The position numbers and the translations under genes were made by a program. DNA of 64,000 nt, taken from contig WJLW01000052.1 of assembly GCA_014728295.1 (NCBI GenBank), forward strand, positions 23,582-87,581. Direction: 5' to 3'. Every line of letters begins with the position of its first letter. Within the stretch, counting starts at the first letter, position 1. The notes under the pieces were generated by a model, which was given only the letters and a program-made list of their open reading frames with translations, searched no databases and was not told the origin of the DNA. This stretch comes from Chitinivibrionales bacterium (GTDB taxonomy: Bacteria; Fibrobacterota; Chitinivibrionia; Chitinivibrionales; WJKA01). Below are positions 45,635-54,157 of the stretch, piece after piece.

Positions 45635-47119
45635 TCACCTGCCATACCAGCGTGCAAATTTTTTCAGCATCATCATCCTGTTTGCACGCAGCATGTCAAA
45701 GGTAAATCTCCAGCGCCAGTTGCCCTGTGACTTGCCGGGGGTGTTGAGGCGGTGTTTTGCTCCAAGTCCGAGCACATCCTGCAGCGGAACAATCACAATG
45801 CCTGCCGGAGAAGAATATGCGTTGCGTATGAATGCTTCAATGAAACCGTTTTCGGTACAACCGAGATAATTGCAGATTTTGGTGCGCGATGCTGGTGACT
45901 GCTCTTCAAACCAGCCCAGCGAGGTGTTATTATCGTGAGTAGCCGTGTAGAGAACACTTCTCGGCAACAAATTATACGGTAGGTAGGGACTCTCGCCTTG
46001 CGCTTCGAATGCAAACTGGAGCACGGCAATTCCCGGAATACCCAACCGCGAAACCAGTCGCCGCGTACCTTCCACAAATTCCCCGCCGTCATCGGCTATG
46101 AGGCGGGACAGTTCGCTTGCCGGATCAATAGATTTGAAAAATTCGAGGCCGGGTCCGGGACGCCAGCTTCCCTCCTGCGCGTCGCCGGTGCGGTACCGAA
46201 TTGACCAATACGAATCAAACCCCCGGAAATGGTTCAGGCGAACATAATCGAAATCTGACAGCGCCTTTGCCAGACGCCGCCTCCACCAGGCAAAGCCCTG
46301 CTCCCGCATCCAGTCCCACCGGTACAGCGGATTACCCCAGCGCTGCCCATCTGCCGAATAATAATCCGGCGGAACTCCGGCAACAGCCAGTGGCGTACCG
46401 CTCTCGTCCAGCTCGAACAGTTCCGGCTGCGACCAGCAATCTGCGCTATCGTATGCAACAAAGTGCGGAAGATCACCCGCCAGCCCGACACCACTTTGCC
46501 CGGCGTAGGCGCGCACAGCCTCATACTGCCTGAAGGCACAGTACTGCACGAACGCATGATAGGCGCGTCGCCGCTCCTCCCCAATTCTGATTTTGTCAAG
46601 CGCACCCGGGAAGCGATGCTTAAGCTCGTCCGGCCAGCAACTCCAGGATGTATTGTTGTGCAAATCCTTGATGGTGCAATAGAGCGCATAGTCATCAAGC
46701 CAGGCCTGCTCACGACGACAAAATGCTTCGAAATCCTCATCCGGTGCAAACCGCTCGAATGCTTTGCGATACAGCCGGTGTTTGGCGCCTATGACCTTGC
46801 CATAGGCGACTTTTGTCTCGCAAAACACTGGCGGATTACGAATCTCGCCTCTGGTAAGTAATCCGGCCTCATACAGTTTGAGGGGAGAAATGAAGAGCGG
46901 ATTTATTGCAAATGAGGATAGGCATTGGTAGGGCGAATCGCCGAATCCGGTGGGATTAAGCGTACAGACGTGCCAGATTTTTTGATCGGCCTTGACTAGT
47001 GCGTCAATAAAGCGGTATGCCGATACGCCGAAATCACCAATGCCAAACGGAGACGGCAATGAGGTGAAATGTGCAAAAATGCCGCTCTGTCGTTTCACCT
47101 GCCAGTCTCCGGATACCAT
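45635..47119 (-). CDS. malQ: Amylomaltase-family (GH77, MalQ-like) protein with altered catalytic residues
   Basis: The 494-residue protein has the whole GH77 framework: GIFAHFTSLPSPFGIGDFG, NPTGFGDSPYQ, GLAGDLPHFVAYDSADCW, VAGVPPDYYSADGQRWGNPLY, GIPGIAVLQFAF and ATHDNNTSLGW. The catalytic nucleophile Asp of RIDHFRG is Asn here (N296, RLNHFRG, codon AAC at 46232-46234), and the acid/base Glu of AEDLG is Asp (D343, ADDGG). Only the third Asp (D396) is retained. The family transfers 1,4-alpha-glucan chains; this one may be inactive, weak, or a binding protein. It follows an LRR-protein gene by 6 bp. It is much shorter than E. coli MalQ and matches the Thermus type. Confidence 0.88.
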   Translation of the reverse strand: MVSGDWQVKRQSGIFAHFTSLPSPFGIGDFGVSAYRFIDALVKADQKIWHVCTLNPTGFGDSPYQCLSSFAINPLFISPLKLYEAGLLTRGEIRNPPVFCETKVAYGKVIGAKHRLYRKAFERFAPDEDFEAFCRREQAWLDDYALYCTIKDLHNNTSWSCWPDELKHRFPGALDKIRIGEERRRAYHAFVQYCAFRQYEAVRAYAGQSGVGLAGDLPHFVAYDSADCWSQPELFELDESGTPLAVAGVPPDYYSADGQRWGNPLYRWDWMREQGFAWWRRRLAKALSDFDYVRLNHFRGFDSYWSIRYRTGDAQEGSWRPGPGLEFFKSIDPASELSRLIADDGGEFVEGTRRLVSRLGIPGIAVLQFAFEAQGESPYLPYNLLPRSVLYTATHDNNTSLGWFEEQSPASRTKICNYLGCTENGFIEAFIRNAYSSPAGIVIVPLQDVLGLGAKHRLNTPGKSQGNWRWRFTFDMLRANRMMMLKKFARWYGR

Positions 47120-47125
47120 TGCCGA

Positions 47126-47818
47126 TCAGTAGCACTTTTGCCAGTCGCGGTACTGCTTGTCGTTTTTCTTGAGCCAGACATCAATCTTGTCAGGCAGGTC
47201 GCACAGTTTGTTTTCGAGAATTTCGAAGTAATCGAGCTTCAAATTCACCACCGATAGGGGAAGGCTTTTCAAGCGATTGCCCTTGAGGTAAAGCTCTTTG
47301 AGGCCGCTCATCTTGGTGATACCTCCGGGCAGTTCGGTCAGGTTGTTTCCTCTTAAATGTAAATACCAGACGTTTTTCAATTCGAGTAGTGCCGGTGGAA
47401 ACGTGCGCAGTTCGTTGTTGCGCAGGTCGAGCTTTTTGAGACTGGACAGGTTGCCGATGGTCGACGGCAGGCTCGTCAGATTGTTATTGCTGATATCCAG
47501 TTCAACCAGCTCGGAGAGGTTGCCTATCTCCTCCGGCAGCGTTTTCAACTCATTGCCCGCTAGCTTGAGCTTTTTCAATTTTGCCAACTTGCCGATCTGT
47601 GGCGTAAGCGTTTTGATAAAGCTCGTCGACACCTCTTTATTGCTCAAGTCAAGTTCTTCAATCGTACCTTCGCTTGATTTGGTAATGCTTTCGATTGGTA
47701 CGCCGGTTATTGCGTTACTGTCGAGGATGCTGCGAATATAAGAAACCTGCTCGAGATAATCCTGAGCCGGTGCAAACCAGCTCAGTGCGAGTGCGCACAG
47801 TGCCAAATGCTTAATCAT
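47126..47818 (-). CDS. Secreted leucine-rich-repeat protein
   Basis: The start at 47818 has an AGGAGG site 5 bp upstream and gives a signal peptide (MIKHLALCALALSWFAPAQ), so the frame to 47845 is rejected. About six LRR units of 23 residues follow with the pattern L..L.L..N.L..LP..I (LKKLKLAGNELKTLPEEIG and its copies). This is the bacterial/plant-like LP subtype, and it forms a curved solenoid for protein binding. A C-terminal cap ends in CY. Secreted LRR proteins often mediate surface contacts. malQ follows 6 bp later on the same strand. Confidence 0.88.
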   Translation of the reverse strand: MIKHLALCALALSWFAPAQDYLEQVSYIRSILDSNAITGVPIESITKSSEGTIEELDLSNKEVSTSFIKTLTPQIGKLAKLKKLKLAGNELKTLPEEIGNLSELVELDISNNNLTSLPSTIGNLSSLKKLDLRNNELRTFPPALLELKNVWYLHLRGNNLTELPGGITKMSGLKELYLKGNRLKSLPLSVVNLKLDYFEILENKLCDLPDKIDVWLKKNDKQYRDWQKCY

Positions 47819-47932
47819 TCCAACCTCCTGACGTAAAAGGTACACTGATTATGGCGGTCACCCCTGCCGCAATACTGCGCTGTGTAATCAGACTTATGAA
47901 TATAAATAATACAACCCGGTCGGCATAAGCAT

Positions 47933-50194
47933 TCAATTGCACGTTGCATCGAAAGCTTCGAGTTCGTGTTCAATCCCGGCTATTCCCGCTTTTGACAAGA
48001 GCGATTCAGCCAGCTTGTGTGCCCCGGCCAGGGAGATGCGGGCGATGCATTGGTGCGTGGCGGATGCAAATAGCGGTTCCACGCTCAAGCTGCGAATGCC
48101 GATTCCCAGCAGGAACGGTATGTGTTTGCGACTGTGCGCCATCTCGCCGCATACCGAAACATCGATACCAGATTTGTGCGCGCATACCGCTATGCGATTC
48201 AAGGCGCGCAAAATGGCCGGATGGTGAGGGATATACATCCCGGCAACTTTTTCGTTGGTGCGGTCGACAGCAAGCATATATTGTATTAGGTCATTAGATC
48301 CTATCGAGAAAAAATCAACCAGCGATGCGCATTCGTCAATGATTTCCACAATCGACGGCAGCTCGATCATTATGCCGATCGACGGCTGCACATGCGCCTC
48401 ATACCCGTCCTTGACAAGTTCGTCGATGCATTCTGCGACGGTTGTCTTTGCCCATAAAAGCTCTTCCTGCGAAGAAATCATCGGGAACATGATTCTGAGA
48501 TCGGTATTGCAGGCCGCCCGCAAAATGGCCCTGATCTGCTGACGAAAGATATCACTGCGATGACGCGAAAACCGGATCGATCGCAATCCGAGGAACGGAT
48601 TTTTCTCCTTGAAATCTTCATAGTAGGAAAGAACTTTATCTCCACCGATATCCAGCGTCCTGAAGGTGATCTGCTTTCCCGCAGGCGAGCCGGCAACCAG
48701 CTTGCGGTACACCAGGACCTGCTCTTCTTCACTCGGAAAGCTTGCTCTGATGAGAAAAGGAAATTCGGTGCGGTACAGACCAATGCCGTCGCAGGGGATA
48801 TGCGCCGTGGCTTTCAGATCGCTTAGGAGGTTGATGTTTGCCAGCAGGTTGATACGAATCCCGTCCGATGTTGCGGTCGGTGTGGCCCGGGCTGTTGCCG
48901 GGGAAGCCGTTTTTTGACTTAATCCGGTTTTGCGGAACGATTCACGCACATTGCTGTCGGGATTGATGTATATATTGCCCTGGTCGGCGTCAAGCAGCAG
49001 GCTGGTGGTTGCCGGCAGCTTGAGCAGCCAGTGTGCATCGACAAAAACCATTGGTATCTCCAGGGCGCGTACCAGGATTGACAGGTGCGAAGTAACTCCT
49101 CCTTCGAGCATTACGATGCCCGATACCCCTTCAACCGACATTTTCAATACGTCCGAAGGAAGCAGGTCTCGGGCAATAACAATACGGCCGGTTACTTCGT
49201 TGACATGCTCCTTTGCGGAGAGCAGATTATTGACAATGCGAATCACCAGGTCGCGAAGATCGTCCGCCTTTTCCTGCAGGTAAGCGGATTGTGCACCCAG
49301 AAAGGCGCTTATGAATTGCATCCCAACCTGCAATACCGCGTTGGGGGCGTTTTGGCCGGATTCAACCGATGCCCTGATCTTGCCGACAAACTCGTCGTCT
49401 TTGAGTATCATGAGATGGGCGGCAAAAATCAGGGACGCCGCATCGGAGAGTTTTTCCCCTACCCGCTCCTGCAATTCGGACAGTTGATGCATGGTCGTTT
49501 CAATAGCTGCGTCCAGCTCTTTGAGCGTGTAAATTCCGGCATAGGGCCGCGTCGCAAGTTCCTGCAGCGACCGGTTCAAATCCAGTACGACCACTTTGCC
49601 CGACGCAATCCCCTCCGATCCGCTACGTCCTTTGACAAATGGCGGATATCCGTCTTTGAGCGGCTCTACGTGCGCCCGGCTAATCGTTCCTGCAGATATC
49701 AGCAGTCGTGCATTTTCGATGATGTTTGCCAGTTGCGACGCGACCGCCTGCAGCACGGTAATATCTTCGTTGACAAACGGCTGTTTGGTATTTCGCTGCA
49801 CCACCAGCACGCCAATCCGGTGAATCCCGCGCAAGATCGGCACGGCAAGAAAAGCATCGAAAGGCTCTTCGGCCAATCCTTTGAAAAACTTGTAGTTGGG
49901 ATGCTTACTGGCCGCCGAAGTACGTATGGGCCGAAGCTCCTTGCATGCCTGCCCGGTCAAGCCCTCACCCAGCTTGAGGGTGACCGTGCCGCAAAGCTTC
50001 GGGTTCAGGCCTTTTGTTGCAGCAAGACGCAGTTGCCGGCTTTCGTCTTCATACAAATAGATGGAACACACCTCGGCGCGTAAATGACGTGTTGCCAGCT
50101 CAACTATGTGCTCAAGAAAGCTGTTGATGCTTTTGCTGTCGTTGAATATCCAGTTAAGCTCACTTACGTCACAAAGCAGTTGCATTTGATTCAT
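47933..50194 (-). CDS. ptsP: PEP-protein phosphotransferase PtsP (EI-Ntr) with GAF domain
   Basis: A 753-residue protein. An N-terminal GAF domain (about 1-165, AEVCSIYLYEDESRQL...GLTGQACKELRPI) is followed by Enzyme I proper. The latter has SEGIASGKVVVL at its start, the phospho-His loop GGVTSHLSILVRALEIPMV, FRTLDIGGDKVLSYYED, PEP-binding LYRTEFPFL, SIGSNDLIQYMLAVDRTNEKVA and the catalytic Cys in VCGEMA. EI-Ntr passes phosphate from PEP to NPr and EIIA-Ntr, a regulatory chain tied to nitrogen, potassium or stress state. No HPr/NPr or EIIA gene is in this window. All catalytic residues are present. Confidence 0.94.
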   Translation of the reverse strand: MNQMQLLCDVSELNWIFNDSKSINSFLEHIVELATRHLRAEVCSIYLYEDESRQLRLAATKGLNPKLCGTVTLKLGEGLTGQACKELRPIRTSAASKHPNYKFFKGLAEEPFDAFLAVPILRGIHRIGVLVVQRNTKQPFVNEDITVLQAVASQLANIIENARLLISAGTISRAHVEPLKDGYPPFVKGRSGSEGIASGKVVVLDLNRSLQELATRPYAGIYTLKELDAAIETTMHQLSELQERVGEKLSDAASLIFAAHLMILKDDEFVGKIRASVESGQNAPNAVLQVGMQFISAFLGAQSAYLQEKADDLRDLVIRIVNNLLSAKEHVNEVTGRIVIARDLLPSDVLKMSVEGVSGIVMLEGGVTSHLSILVRALEIPMVFVDAHWLLKLPATTSLLLDADQGNIYINPDSNVRESFRKTGLSQKTASPATARATPTATSDGIRINLLANINLLSDLKATAHIPCDGIGLYRTEFPFLIRASFPSEEEQVLVYRKLVAGSPAGKQITFRTLDIGGDKVLSYYEDFKEKNPFLGLRSIRFSRHRSDIFRQQIRAILRAACNTDLRIMFPMISSQEELLWAKTTVAECIDELVKDGYEAHVQPSIGIMIELPSIVEIIDECASLVDFFSIGSNDLIQYMLAVDRTNEKVAGMYIPHHPAILRALNRIAVCAHKSGIDVSVCGEMAHSRKHIPFLLGIGIRSLSVEPLFASATHQCIARISLAGAHKLAESLLSKAGIAGIEHELEAFDATCN

Positions 50195-50470
50195 ACCAGG
50201 ACTCTCAAGCGCTCAAGACTGGATTAGCTTTGACACAGCAAAAAAGGTGACAAAATGCGCACCTGACGGCAGCATTGCCGCGGGCGACCCAAGAACAATA
50301 AATTACATCGATTTAACCCGGGAATGGTAGGCGGGATGGAATTTGTCCACAACGGAGTTGATGCAAGATTGTAAAAAAGTATGGCGCCGGGGGCCAAAAA
50401 ATGTCACCCACTCGCCGGTTTCTCATCATCCTCGAGCGGCTCGTATTCCGGTCGGCTTAAACCAATAGTG

Positions 50471-50854
50471 TCAATCCGTATCGAGTTCCTCTTGGTCTTC
50501 ACCGCCCAAACCACTGTTCCGTATGCACTGGATCAGTTCGTTGTCCATGAACGGCTTTTGGAGTACGCCGGCAATACCAAGCTCGGACAGCAACTCGTCA
50601 ATTACCACATCCCTTGACAATCCAGACATTGTAATAATCGGAATTTTATACGTGCGCAGCTTATACAGCAATTCAACTCCGCTGACGCCCGGCATCATTA
50701 AATCGGAAATGATTATATCTATATTGCCTTTGTCAAGCACCCCAACCGCATCATCAAATGATTTGGCGGTGGCGACGTCAAAGCCTTCGTCGGCCAGCAT
50801 TTCTTTGGTCACAATCAGAATTGTATCATCGTCATCGACAAGCAGTACGTTCAT
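50471..50854 (-). CDS. Single-domain response regulator
   Basis: The start at 50854 (MNVLLVDDDD) has an AAGGGAG site upstream and avoids a 21-residue extension without homology. The 127-residue protein is a single receiver domain: the DDDD acidic pocket at 7-10, phospho-Asp51 in IIISDLMMPG, a Thr/Ser switch in IITMSG and Lys in LQKPF. There is no output domain, so it acts by protein contact (CheY/Spo0F-like). No histidine kinase is nearby. A short acidic tail (EDQEELDTD) follows. Confidence 0.92.
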   Translation of the reverse strand: MNVLLVDDDDTILIVTKEMLADEGFDVATAKSFDDAVGVLDKGNIDIIISDLMMPGVSGVELLYKLRTYKIPIITMSGLSRDVVIDELLSELGIAGVLQKPFMDNELIQCIRNSGLGGEDQEELDTD

Positions 50855-50926
50855 GCCTACTCCCTTGGGTAAATCGTCCGAACATATTACTCTACCATGA
50901 TGTACACAGCGGCGCAAGAATAAGCA

Positions 50927-51226
50927 TTACTCAGAAGCGTCCGGCGGGCTTATCCAGGCTTGCAGTGCGGTAATTATCTTTTCAGCCTGCTCTACGCTGG
51001 AGATATTAAACTTTGATTGTTGGCGATAATCGTCATTCATTTTGCGATATCTGCGGATGGTAAAGCGCACCGGCCCGTAATCGTTTTTGCGATTGTCCCA
51101 CTGCTGATATTCGAAAATAATGGTAGCCCAGGCTCCTTTCGTGAGTATGCTTTTATCGAGCTCCTTGACAACCAGTACACCTTCTTCTTCGAAATTGACG
51201 GTAATATCATTGACATTGGACGGCAT
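50927..51226 (-). CDS. Small protein of unknown function
   Basis: The 99-residue protein is acidic at the N-terminus (VNDITVNFEEEGVLVVKELD), has basic and aromatic strands in the middle (WATIIFEYQQWD, VRFTIRRYRK) and a C-terminal helix (SVEQAEKIITALQAW). The four-strand-plus-helix layout recalls PC4/p15-like ssDNA-binding proteins, but that is only a resemblance. An AGGAGG site precedes its ATG. It lies 72 bp upstream of the response-regulator gene on the same strand and may be cotranscribed. Confidence 0.7.
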   Translation of the reverse strand: MPSNVNDITVNFEEEGVLVVKELDKSILTKGAWATIIFEYQQWDNRKNDYGPVRFTIRRYRKMNDDYRQQSKFNISSVEQAEKIITALQAWISPPDASE

Positions 51227-51414
51227 GGGTTCCTCCTGAAATAGAATTGTTCACACTAAAATTAGGCTATAGCAGGATTGAAATGCAATTATTTGTCTAT
51301 CGCTTTGGCAAGCGCAAAGATTGCCGCCGATTTCCGGCAAAGACAGTATCTCTCCAAACAGATTTGTGGCGACCGGCACGGCGCGGCCCTTAACTCAATT
51401 CAAGGAGGTGGTTA

Positions 51415-51513
51415 ATGAGCGGCAGAGCATTCGACAACTGCACCAACGCGCGTCACTCTCACTGTGCTGCACCGGCCCCAAAGAGGGGGCGCCATGTTGT
51501 CTTGCCTGGCTAA
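51415..51513 (+). CDS. Possible 32-residue small protein
   Basis: A strong AAGGAGG site (51402-51408) lies 6 bp before an ATG that opens a 32-codon frame ending in TAA. The peptide (MSGRAFDNC...HSHCAAP...) is basic with two Cys and several His and matches nothing I know. It ends 4 bp inside the convergent sulfatase gene. The only support is the ribosome site, so it may not be real. Confidence 0.3.
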   Translation: MSGRAFDNCTNARHSHCAAPAPKRGRHVVLPG

Positions 51514-53000
51514 GATTTACAGCCCATGGCTCGGCGCCGTTCGGAGCCGGATTGTTTTGAGAGCGAATCACCAAGCTGGCGCGCCCACTTGTCGCGAACT
51601 TCAACCAATTCGGATATCGTACCGGCGTATTGAGGATCGCCGATCAAGTCCATACTCTCCGACGGATCGGTTTTCACATTGTACAGCTCAAGCGGGTCTC
51701 CCGCAGGCGGGGTCTTGTCACTGGGATCCTGCGGATCGGGGCCCCGCGAAAACCGACACTTGAAATCGCCCTTGCGAACAGCCTCCAGTCGCTTGTTCTT
51801 GTAATAGGGCAATTCATCGCGCGGCGAGGAAATCGACGGGTCGAAAAGCACCTCGGCAACATCCTTGCCGTCGATTTTTTTCGTGGGTAAATAGGCTGTT
51901 GCCCCGGCAATCGATGCAAAAGTCGGCAGCATATCCATTACCGACACAATTTCATCGCAAGCTTTGCCGGCAGGTATCCTTCCCGGCCATCTTGCCAGAA
52001 ACGGCACGCGGTACGAACCTTCAGAAATGCCCCACTTACCGCCAACCAATGGTGCGTTGGACTCCTCACGATCCGATCCGTTATCAGAGGTATAAATCAG
52101 CAACGTATTGTCTTCGATGCCAAGGTCCTTCAGGGCCTTCATGATTTCGCCGGTAGTCCAGTCCAGGCCCTGCAAGATATCGCCGTAATCGCCCCAGTTC
52201 GAGGTCCCCTTGAATTTGTCGGGAACCCAGTGATAGACATGCGGTGCCGTATGCGCTAAAAAGAGAAAAAACGGCACATCTTTGTGTCGGGTCATGAAAT
52301 CGACTGCATTCTCGGTATCATGCATGGGCAAATCGGCAAGATATTTCATACCTTCGGTGGTATTTGCATCAATGCTGGTAGCAGTGACTTCATCCGGTGA
52401 CATGGACTCGGTTTGCTCCCAGTGGGGTCGCTTGCCCTCAATATGCCCATAGTGTCCCAGAGGTACACCCTTGTAATAGTCGAAACCATAGTTTTTCGGC
52501 ATGCCGCCCTTACATCCCGAAACCGCCTCGCCGCCATGCCCCAGGTGCCACTTCCCGACGCAACCCGTGACATATCCGGCTTGCTTGAGCATTCGGGGAA
52601 TTGTTTGCTCCTGTACATTCAGCGCCCATGTCTCCCAGAACTTGATGATCCATGAAAATCCGACACGCTCATGATTGCAGCCGGTCAGAAGAGAGGCGCG
52701 CGTCGGCGAACACACCATCGTCGCATAAAAGCTGGTGAATTTAACGCCCTCCGTCGCCATTTTGTCCCAGTTGGGCGTTGCTATGTTCGGATTGCCGTAG
52801 CAGCTCATGTCGTAGTAGCCCTGATCATCCGACATGATAAAGATGATGTTCGGCTTGTTCTGCGTTGCGCGTACCGACTTACCCAGAGCCATTTTGCCCA
52901 TGGTAGAAGACGCCATACCCAGCGCACCGATGCCAAGACCGATACGGGAAAGCATCTGACGACGGGACAGGCTCGCTGGCTGTTCGGGATTATGTGACAT
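51510..53000 (-). CDS. Sulfatase (Cys-type, formylglycine-dependent), Tat-exported
   Basis: The start at 53000 follows an AGGAG site; the frame to 53087 overlaps the neighbour's end and is rejected. The 496-residue protein starts with a twin-arginine signal (LSRRQMLSRIGLGIGALG). NIIFIMSDDQGYYDMSCYGNP supplies the metal Asp pair, and CSPTRASLLTG (Cys97) is the signature converted to formylglycine. Later come GKWHLGHGG, AHTAPHVYHW and YTSDNGSDREESNAPL. It should release sulfate from a sulfated carbohydrate or aryl ester in the periplasm. No anaerobic or FGE-type maturase is in the window. The upstream LamG gene (32-bp gap) probably belongs with it. Confidence 0.92.
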   Translation of the reverse strand: MSHNPEQPASLSRRQMLSRIGLGIGALGMASSTMGKMALGKSVRATQNKPNIIFIMSDDQGYYDMSCYGNPNIATPNWDKMATEGVKFTSFYATMVCSPTRASLLTGCNHERVGFSWIIKFWETWALNVQEQTIPRMLKQAGYVTGCVGKWHLGHGGEAVSGCKGGMPKNYGFDYYKGVPLGHYGHIEGKRPHWEQTESMSPDEVTATSIDANTTEGMKYLADLPMHDTENAVDFMTRHKDVPFFLFLAHTAPHVYHWVPDKFKGTSNWGDYGDILQGLDWTTGEIMKALKDLGIEDNTLLIYTSDNGSDREESNAPLVGGKWGISEGSYRVPFLARWPGRIPAGKACDEIVSVMDMLPTFASIAGATAYLPTKKIDGKDVAEVLFDPSISSPRDELPYYKNKRLEAVRKGDFKCRFSRGPDPQDPSDKTPPAGDPLELYNVKTDPSESMDLIGDPQYAGTISELVEVRDKWARQLGDSLSKQSGSERRRAMGCKS

Positions 53001-53032
53001 GTCCAATATCTCCTGAAGTTTCTGTTCTGATA

Positions 53033-53893
53033 TTACCTGGGCGAAGAGAATTCCGGTTGTGCGAAGAGTATCGATGCGCCTCGACAAGCGACCAGTCGCT
53101 TGAGCCGCGAGGTGAATCGGTGATCAATTTCGATACGGGCCAGAGCTTTGCCGTCTGCCGTGAAAAAGGTATATGCGCTAACGGATGAATGAGCCGGACG
53201 CAACATTACTTCGGTTGGAGTAAGCAGTGTGCGAATCCGGCCGGGAGCTGGGGCTGTCTGTCGCAACGGGGCGATCGCCGCAACGGTTGAGGAGGCCAGC
53301 TCCTTGATTTCGGTGCTACTCAGTACGTGGCTGAATACATGAACGTCGGAAAGTGCACCCTTGAGCATCCCGCCGGCCCACAGCATGCTGTCGGCCGTTT
53401 GCGTGGCCGCCGGCGTCAATTGGTTGCGGTCGATGTAAAAAGCAAAAGCCCCGCCATCAATCACTGCCGTCAGATGATGCCAGTTCGTGTCAAAATCGAC
53501 CGAAGCGGTTGCATACGTCCAGTCGCCTTTCATGAGATACAGGCTCCCGGCGCCGCAATCAAAACCCAGTTCGTAGCCACGTGCTCCGCTCTTTGATAAA
53601 AATGTCATCTTGCCGCTGCACTGGGAATTCAATTTCACATTCAGCGCAATCGACAGGTGCTGGTTGAAATCCAGCACAGACTTATCTGCAATATCAACGT
53701 AGCCCGTGCCCTCGAAGTGAAGGTAACTGCTTTGCCACGACAGGGAACCGTTCAATGTCCCTGAACTCCCTCCGCCGCTGGCATCCGAGGCGATTGTGCC
53801 GCTGCCTTCATTCAGCGCCCATTTGCCGACCAGCGCGGCATGCGGGGATTGTACTGTCCAGACGACCGCCAGAAGTAGTATGATATATTTCAT
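53033..53893 (-). CDS. Secreted LamG/concanavalin-like protein
   Basis: The 286-residue protein has a signal peptide (MKYIILLLAVVWTVQSPHA) followed by a LamG-like jelly-roll of ~190 residues: LVGKWALNEGSGTIASDASG, SYLHFEGTGYVDI, HLSIALNVKLN, WHHLTAVIDGGAFAFYID and LKGALSDVHVFSHVLSSTEI, the classic laminin-G-like landmarks. The last ~80 residues, with a short basic tail, are unassigned and hold no catalytic motif. Such modules bind glycans. Lying directly upstream of the sulfatase, it may help target a sulfated polysaccharide. Confidence 0.85.
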   Translation of the reverse strand: MKYIILLLAVVWTVQSPHAALVGKWALNEGSGTIASDASGGGSSGTLNGSLSWQSSYLHFEGTGYVDIADKSVLDFNQHLSIALNVKLNSQCSGKMTFLSKSGARGYELGFDCGAGSLYLMKGDWTYATASVDFDTNWHHLTAVIDGGAFAFYIDRNQLTPAATQTADSMLWAGGMLKGALSDVHVFSHVLSSTEIKELASSTVAAIAPLRQTAPAPGRIRTLLTPTEVMLRPAHSSVSAYTFFTADGKALARIEIDHRFTSRLKRLVACRGASILFAQPEFSSPR

Positions 53894-54059
53894 GTCGTAC
53901 CTTGCCTGGTGAATAGATAACCAACATCAACTTAACTATTGAAGTTACTGCTTGTTTTATCATGAACAGTAAGAAATGATTTGCCTAAATTGCTTTTTGT
54001 ATACATTTTAATTGTGTTCTGAAGTGCCTGAAAGTATTATCTATTTGGTATTTGCTCTC

Positions 54060-54115
54060 CAAATTAGGGATTGGCCAATTTAGAATAGCCTATTCTTACC
54101 GGCAATCCAAATTTG
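54060..54115. promoter_or_regulatory. Nested inverted repeats between the LamG gene and the GntR-type regulator
   Basis: Three pairs of 6-bp inverted repeats share nearly one centre: CAAATT/AATTTG (54060-54065, 54110-54115), GGATTG/CAATCC (54068-54073, 54103-54108) and AGAATA/TATTCT (54082-54087, 54091-54096). The block lies 43 bp before the regulator gene in the divergent intergenic region, a good place for an operator that controls both genes. Confidence 0.5.
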
Positions 54116-54157
54116 CTATTATCACCCAGAACGGTAATTGAACATCCGGCCTGAAAC

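Noticed and set aside
45613..45638. Hairpin CTTTTG/CAAAAG and palindrome GTGAGCTCAC between the HAMP gene and malQ
   Set aside because: Short and without a T tract; it could be chance.
49085..50083. 332-codon frame on the plus strand
   Set aside because: Antisense to ptsP, which has intact catalytic motifs; no ribosome site.
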